From the NCBI GenBank assembly GCA_964251665.1, contig CAXUKO010000003.1:248001-312000 (forward strand): DNA of 64,000 bases, in the 5' to 3' direction. Made by a program: the position numbers and the translations under genes. The notes under the pieces are model-generated. The model did not search any database and was not told the DNA's origin. It saw only the letters and a program-made list of their open reading frames with translations. The DNA is from JBBQLG01 sp964251665. GTDB taxonomy: Bacteria; Bacteroidota; Bacteroidia; Cytophagales; Spirosomataceae. This document shows, in pieces, positions 59,842-64,000 of the stretch (its first letter is position 1; each line of letters opens with the position of its first letter).

Positions 59842-61101
59842 TTACTGGCAGCCTTTGCGTCGCATCAGTTCATTATGAACCAGCATGTACTCCCGGCTGC
59901 ATTGTCCGGCAATGGATTTGTTTTCTTCAGCCCGTCTGAACAGGTAGGGCATCACGGACTCAACCGGTCCGTAGGGCACATACTTGGCGACGTTGTAATT
60001 GGCATTAGCCAGATTGTAGGAGATATTGTCACTCATCCCCAGCAACTGCGCAAACCAGATATGCGGGTCGTTTGGCGCGATACCCAGACGTTTCATCTGA
60101 CTAACGCAGTACTGACAACTGTATTCGTTGTGCGTACCCAGACAGATAGAGACCGTATCGCGATTGGCCAGACTAAAGTCGATTGCCCGGTTAAAGTCGC
60201 GGTCAGTATCTTCTTTCGTACTGTGAATCGGGTCCTGATATTCGTCTTCGTGCGCCCGGAGCCGTTCCTTTTCTAAGTAGGCACCCCGAACCAGCTTGGC
60301 ACCCAGCGTGTAACCGTGTTCGCGGGCCTGTTCGGTTGCTTTCTTAAAACGGTCCAGCGACTCCCAGCGGTAAAACTGATACGTATTGTAGACAACGGTC
60401 CGCTCGTGGTTATAGTGGTCCATCATCTCGTAGGCCAGCTGGTCAATCGTATCCTGAATCCAGCTTTCTTCCGCATCAAGGAAGATTTTTACATTCAGAT
60501 CGTGCGCGCGGTGGCATAAGGTATCTACCCGCTGCCGGACCCGCTCAAAAGCGGCCTGCTGCTCTTCGGTGAGCTTATCACCCCGTTGTACGCACTCCAG
60601 CAGCTCCGTTTCGGCCACGCCGGTCACCTTAAACACGGAAAAAGGAATGTCGTCGGATTCGCTGGCCCGCTCGATGGTACGAAGAATTTCGAGCGTCGTT
60701 TCATCAAAGTTCTTCTCACTCTCCTCACCCTCAACCGAGTAGTCGAGAATGGTACCGACATGAGCCTGATGCAGACTTTGGATGGTCTTCTCACAATCGC
60801 GAATGGTTTCACCCCCGCAGAATTGCTCGAAAATGGTGCTTTTGATTACCTTTTTGACAGGGAAACCAAGCTTAAAGGCCATCTTGATGAAAAAAGTCCC
60901 TAAATTTACCAGCCATCCCCGGTTCATCAACGCAAACAGCCAGTACGTTTTTCGTAATTTGAAATTCGACTGGGACGAAAAAGCAATCGAAGTGTCCTCG
61001 AAAGAAACCGGCCTCGCATCAGCGGGCCGTTGGACGGTCGTCGGAAAAATATTACTTCGGTTCGACATAGTGGTGCTCCGCTCTACCGGTGCTGTGTCCA
61101 T
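59842..61101 (-). CDS. proline dehydrogenase
   Basis: A 419-residue flavoenzyme that oxidises proline to pyrroline-5-carboxylate and passes electrons to quinone. The TIM-barrel signature stretches are VKIFLDAEESWIQDTIDQLA, YNTYQFYRWESLDRF, KLVRGAYLEKER, and CLGTHNEYS, with the substrate-binding YLFRRAEENKS near the end. It is the monofunctional type; no P5C dehydrogenase gene is adjacent. Two in-frame starts are possible (61101 or 61068). It has its own terminator and a 241-bp upstream gap shared with the divergent DAHP synthase gene. Confidence 0.93.
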   Translation of the reverse strand: MDTAPVERSTTMSNRSNIFPTTVQRPADARPVSFEDTSIAFSSQSNFKLRKTYWLFALMNRGWLVNLGTFFIKMAFKLGFPVKKVIKSTIFEQFCGGETIRDCEKTIQSLHQAHVGTILDYSVEGEESEKNFDETTLEILRTIERASESDDIPFSVFKVTGVAETELLECVQRGDKLTEEQQAAFERVRQRVDTLCHRAHDLNVKIFLDAEESWIQDTIDQLAYEMMDHYNHERTVVYNTYQFYRWESLDRFKKATEQAREHGYTLGAKLVRGAYLEKERLRAHEDEYQDPIHSTKEDTDRDFNRAIDFSLANRDTVSICLGTHNEYSCQYCVSQMKRLGIAPNDPHIWFAQLLGMSDNISYNLANANYNVAKYVPYGPVESVMPYLFRRAEENKSIAGQCSREYMLVHNELMRRKGCQ

Positions 61102-61342
61102 AAGGTGTCGTGATTGACAGTGTTCGACAGGATTCGCTATCCGTCCCGAAATATAAAACGAAATTTCGGTTCAGTAGTTTATCGCTGCCGTGAACGTAAT
61201 ACCAACCAGACATTTTTAAGTGAGTTGTACAGGTATTAATTCAGACTGATTTCCAGCCGTTTTACCCTGCAAATTTACATAAAAACGACGTTATTAGTTC
61301 CCTATCGAGTAGTAATACTAATCACCTGAATACGCGTAAATT

Positions 61343-62443
61343 ATGAAGCCTGAATTAGCCGTAGAGCCGTTGGAATCGTGGATTAAGACCGACGGTAAGC
61401 CCCTGATTATTGCCGGTCCATGTAGCGCCGAGACCGAAGACCAACTTGTAGAGACTGCCCGTCAGCTGAAAGCGCTGGGTGCTGTTCATGCCATTCGGGC
61501 GGGCGTCTGGAAGCCCCGTACCCGGCCCGGCAGCTTTGAAGGGATGGGCGAAGCCGCCTTGCCCTGGATTCAACGCGCCAAAGCCGAAACCGGCCTGCCG
61601 TTTGCCGTGGAAGTCGCCACGCCTGAACATATTGAACTAGCCCTGAAATATGGTGTCGACATTCTCTGGATCGGTGCGCGTACAACGGTTAACCCCTTCA
61701 ACGTACAGGAAATTGCTGATGCTCTGCGTGGTGTTGATGTGCCCGTGCTGATTAAGAACCCGGTAAACCCGGATTTAGCCCTTTGGATTGGCGCATTTGA
61801 GCGGATTGCCGGTGCCGGTATCACTAAAATGGGTGCTATTCACCGGGGTTTTTCGACGGGTGAAGCCAGCAAATACCGGAACATTCCAATGTGGCAGATT
61901 GCCATTGAGTTGAAGTCGATGTTTCCGCAACTGCCTATGATTGGCGACCCAAGCCACATGGCTGGTAAGCGCGCGTACCTCTACGAAATTGCGCAGACTG
62001 CCCTTGACCTGAATTACGACGGCTTAATCGTGGAATCGCATATCGACCCCGATAAGGCCTGGAGCGATGCTGCTCAGCAACTGACGCCAACCGCGTTCGG
62101 TGACATGCTGGAGCACCTGCACATCCGTAAAGTACAGTCGGAGAACGTTGAGTTTCAGGGCGTCGTTGAGCAGATTCGGACCAAAATCGATAGCGTAGAC
62201 CGGCAACTGGTGGAGATGCTGGCCGCCCGTATGGCACTGGTTGAGAAACTAGCCGAATACAAGCGCGACAATAACGTAACCCTTTTCCAGCCCGACCGCT
62301 GGAAGGAAATTCTGACCTCGCGTACGGAGTTAGCCCGGAAACTGAACCTGTACCCCGAACTGGTGGAAGAGATCTACAAGATCATCCACATGGAGTCGAT
62401 CCGGAAACAGACCGAGGTGATGAACAACGTACCAACGGCCTGA
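61343..62443 (+). CDS. bifunctional DAHP synthase / chorismate mutase (type II)
   Basis: A 366-residue fusion. Residues ~1-265 are a KDO8P-synthase-like (type I-beta) DAHP synthase: IIAGPCSAETEDQL, AGVWKPRTRPGSFEG, GARTTVNPF, KNPVNPDL, and IGDPSHMAGKR. Residues ~270-360 are an AroQ-class chorismate mutase (IRTKIDSVDRQLVEMLAARM, then LAEYKRDNNVTLFQPDRWKE). The synthase condenses erythrose 4-phosphate and PEP; the mutase makes prephenate. In such Bacteroidota fusions the mutase domain can confer feedback control by prephenate or chorismate. Other shikimate genes are not in the window. Confidence 0.95.
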   Translation: MKPELAVEPLESWIKTDGKPLIIAGPCSAETEDQLVETARQLKALGAVHAIRAGVWKPRTRPGSFEGMGEAALPWIQRAKAETGLPFAVEVATPEHIELALKYGVDILWIGARTTVNPFNVQEIADALRGVDVPVLIKNPVNPDLALWIGAFERIAGAGITKMGAIHRGFSTGEASKYRNIPMWQIAIELKSMFPQLPMIGDPSHMAGKRAYLYEIAQTALDLNYDGLIVESHIDPDKAWSDAAQQLTPTAFGDMLEHLHIRKVQSENVEFQGVVEQIRTKIDSVDRQLVEMLAARMALVEKLAEYKRDNNVTLFQPDRWKEILTSRTELARKLNLYPELVEEIYKIIHMESIRKQTEVMNNVPTA

Positions 62444-62468
62444 TGAGTTAAGAAGTTTGTAGTTCATG

Positions 62469-62516
62469 AGCGGTTCCAGTAGCGGGCGAATTAATTCGCC
62501 CGCTACTGGAACCGCT
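62469..62516. repeat. perfect 48-bp loopless palindrome
   Basis: All 24 base pairs match around the centre AATT|AATT at 62492/62493. The arm contains AGCGGTTCCAGTAGCGGGCG. It lies between the convergent aromatic-synthesis and DUF4249 genes and can form a strong hairpin for both transcripts. It lacks T-runs at its ends. Confidence 0.85.
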
Positions 62517-62543
62517 TACATTTTATGGGTAATTGGTCACAAA

Positions 62544-63494
62544 TTATTTAACCCGTAGCACCAGCGTGGTTCGGTTGTAGGCGGCAAAACAACCAAGCCC
62601 ACCCTGAATGTTACTAGGTACCAGTACCGGCTCGGCAAAGGGATTGCCATCCGCGTCGCGAAATTGCTCGATGCTCTGGTGATACTGATAGTACTGGGCA
62701 TCGGTGTTGAGCAGTTCGGCCCGGAGTTCAATCGTTTTAAACAGTGACTGTAGCCGAAACGCATTTAATTTGCCGGTGACCTGCGGATCGTTGTTATTGA
62801 CGGTCAGGGACTGGCCAAGACTACCATTCGGGGTGGTAAACACGTTGCCATCGCTGCCTTCATCACTGAACAGGCCGCGTCGATTCTGGTTGGTGCGGAA
62901 GCTAACCACATCAGTTATCGTTGAATCCGGCTTTCTGGGCGAACTACGCAGCGCCGTGTGCGCAAACGAACCGGCGATTCGATAGTAATTCGGTGTGCCA
63001 AAGGTATCCTGCCAGCGGAAGGTCATAAAAAATGCTTTGGTCATCTGGGTAGATGTACCCGTCAGCGTCGAATCGAGCCGAACACTGGTAATGGGCACCG
63101 GCGGGGGCACGGTAGCCTGAGCCGTTACCCGTCGACCATCGGGCGTGCTTACCGTTAAAGTGTACGTTTTCCCTGCAACAATAAAAAACCGCTGGATATT
63201 CGTCCTGTAAAGGGCTTCCGTCTGCCTGTACGTCAAGGGAACCGACCGGCTCCCGTCTGACAGCGTAACCGTAGCGTCTTTGATTTCAGTGGTATGGGTA
63301 GTGGTATCGCCCAGTACAGAATTGCTCTCCGTAATTTTAGCCGCTACCAGCGTATCCTGGGGCGAGATAAAACAGGCAACCACTAATTTGGGGGCAGCTT
63401 TCACCAATTTGTCCGGGTTTACTTCTTGCACCAGCGACCCGCAGGCTGAAAGCAGGGTGGAAAACGCGATCAAAATAAAAGTCAACGATTTCAT
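62544..63494 (-). CDS. DUF4249 family lipoprotein
   Basis: About 316 residues from the ATG at 63494, opening a lipoprotein signal (MKSLTFILIAFSTLLSAC, Cys18). The body is beta-rich: KLVVACFISPQDTLVAAKIT, an Ig-like middle (YTLTVSTPDGRRVTAQATVP) and a C-terminal part with QGGLGCFAAYNRTTLVLRV. This matches DUF4249, found in Bacteroidota downstream of TonB-dependent receptors. It lies 46 bp after the receptor stop codon, so both are probably one operon. DUF4249 function is unknown; a surface ligand-binding partner of the receptor is a guess. Confidence 0.85.
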   Translation of the reverse strand: MKSLTFILIAFSTLLSACGSLVQEVNPDKLVKAAPKLVVACFISPQDTLVAAKITESNSVLGDTTTHTTEIKDATVTLSDGSRSVPLTYRQTEALYRTNIQRFFIVAGKTYTLTVSTPDGRRVTAQATVPPPVPITSVRLDSTLTGTSTQMTKAFFMTFRWQDTFGTPNYYRIAGSFAHTALRSSPRKPDSTITDVVSFRTNQNRRGLFSDEGSDGNVFTTPNGSLGQSLTVNNNDPQVTGKLNAFRLQSLFKTIELRAELLNTDAQYYQYHQSIEQFRDADGNPFAEPVLVPSNIQGGLGCFAAYNRTTLVLRVK

Positions 63495-63540
63495 ACTTGT
63501 GGTGATTAGCTCAAACCAGCGCTTAGGCCACTTATGCGGT

Positions 63541-64000
63541 CTAAAATTTGAATCCATACGTCAGCGCGGGTACAATCGGGAAAACAGAATACCGGTTGAA
63601 AACCGTTCGGCTGGGTAGCCCTGCGCCAGGGCTTTTCGTATCGAGCGAGTAAAAGAACGGGTTCCGGCGATTGTAGGCGTTGTAGACGCTCAACTCCCAG
63701 GTCCGTTCGTGATGCTTTTTTTGCTTGTGAAACTGTATGCTCAGGTCTAACCGGTGATACGGCTCGGCCCGAAAACTGTTTTTAGCACCGTATTCGCTTA
63801 CCTGCCGACTGTTACTGAATAATTGCTGGAGCAGTTGGTTGGCACCGTTACCCGTTGCGGCCGGTAAAAAACGCGCCGTCTGTTCGTAGGCCGTGTAGGT
63901 GGACGTCGGTACGGTGAGTGCATTGCCGGTGCCGTATACCCAAGTGCCGGAAAGCGTAATGCGGGGGCTTAATTCGTAAATGCCAACGACAGAAATATCG
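63541..64000 (-). CDS. TonB-dependent receptor (5' end missing)
   Basis: The last 152 codons or so of a receptor run from the window edge to a TAG at 63541-63543. The sequence shows barrel strands, with ITLSGTWVYGTGNALTVPTS, YHRLDLSIQFHKQKK, and a typical last strand YSVFPIVPALTYGFKF ending in Phe. A segment resembling ELSVYNAYNRRNPFFYSLD is the family's near-terminal motif. With the DUF4249 gene downstream, this looks like a receptor/lipoprotein pair. The plug and ligand specificity lie outside the window. Confidence 0.85.
   Translation of the reverse strand, partial: DISVVGIYELSPRITLSGTWVYGTGNALTVPTSTYTAYEQTARFLPAATGNGANQLLQQLFSNSRQVSEYGAKNSFRAEPYHRLDLSIQFHKQKKHHERTWELSVYNAYNRRNPFFYSLDTKSPGAGLPSRTVFNRYSVFPIVPALTYGFKF

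Overview
The window looks like a chromosome segment of a free-living member of the Bacteroidota, most likely order Cytophagales (Spirosoma-like). This is inferred from gene content, not from a marker gene. The signs are TonB-dependent receptors with an N-terminal carboxypeptidase-D-like domain, a DUF4249 lipoprotein beside a TonB receptor, a uppS-bamA-ompH-ompH run, an FKBP lipoprotein next to nrnA and ndk, a DAHP synthase/chorismate mutase fusion, a secreted protein with a type IX-like C-terminus, and TAnnTTTG promoter boxes close to start codons. No rRNA, tRNA, CRISPR array, prophage or insertion sequence was recognised.

Layout. 1-8.4 kb: a minus-strand catabolic-looking cluster (C-C bond hydrolase, extradiol dioxygenase, flavoprotein dehydrogenase, small membrane protein, EthD protein, TonB receptor) with an AraC-type regulator. 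8.6-12.9 kb: the gluconeogenic pair fbp-pckA, divergent from an XRE/short-chain-fatty-acid-type regulator across a perfect 48-bp palindrome. 13-16.4 kb: a large secreted tricorn-like S41 protease. 17-21.8 kb: a BlaI repressor, an M56 (BlaR1-like) protease carrying a TonB C-terminal domain, and three further TonB-C proteins, two of which are M56 paralogues without their catalytic part. 22-27.8 kb: purE, a LysM protein, a DUF481 protein, an oxidoreductase, purM and a secreted protein. 27.9-34.9 kb: an RND efflux system (TetR, TolC, membrane fusion protein, RND pump) with a DUF433/PIN-like toxin-antitoxin pair inserted on the opposite strand.

35-44.4 kb: a thioredoxin-like protein, a coiled-coil lipoprotein, a CrtA-like protein, a PpiD/SurA-like foldase, rdgB, an FKBP lipoprotein, nrnA, ndk, nth, and an ECF sigma factor overlapping a small gene. 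44.4-45.0 kb is non-coding. 45-52.2 kb: ferredoxin, YjjG-type phosphatase, a fibre-like surface protein, two MBL-fold hydrolases, a second FKBP lipoprotein, an outer-membrane-like protein and a fasciclin lipoprotein. 52.3-59 kb: envelope biogenesis (uppS, bamA, two OmpH/Skp chaperones, a cadherin-like protein). 59-64 kb: lspA, proline dehydrogenase, DAHP synthase/chorismate mutase, a DUF4249 lipoprotein and the 3' end of a TonB receptor.

Two themes stand out. Many intergenic gaps hold long, almost perfect inverted repeats. Several regulators sit beside clear candidate operators: the 48-bp palindrome at 11316, four inverted half-sites at exact 10-bp spacing before blaI, and a matching core before both the tetR and tolC genes of the efflux locus.
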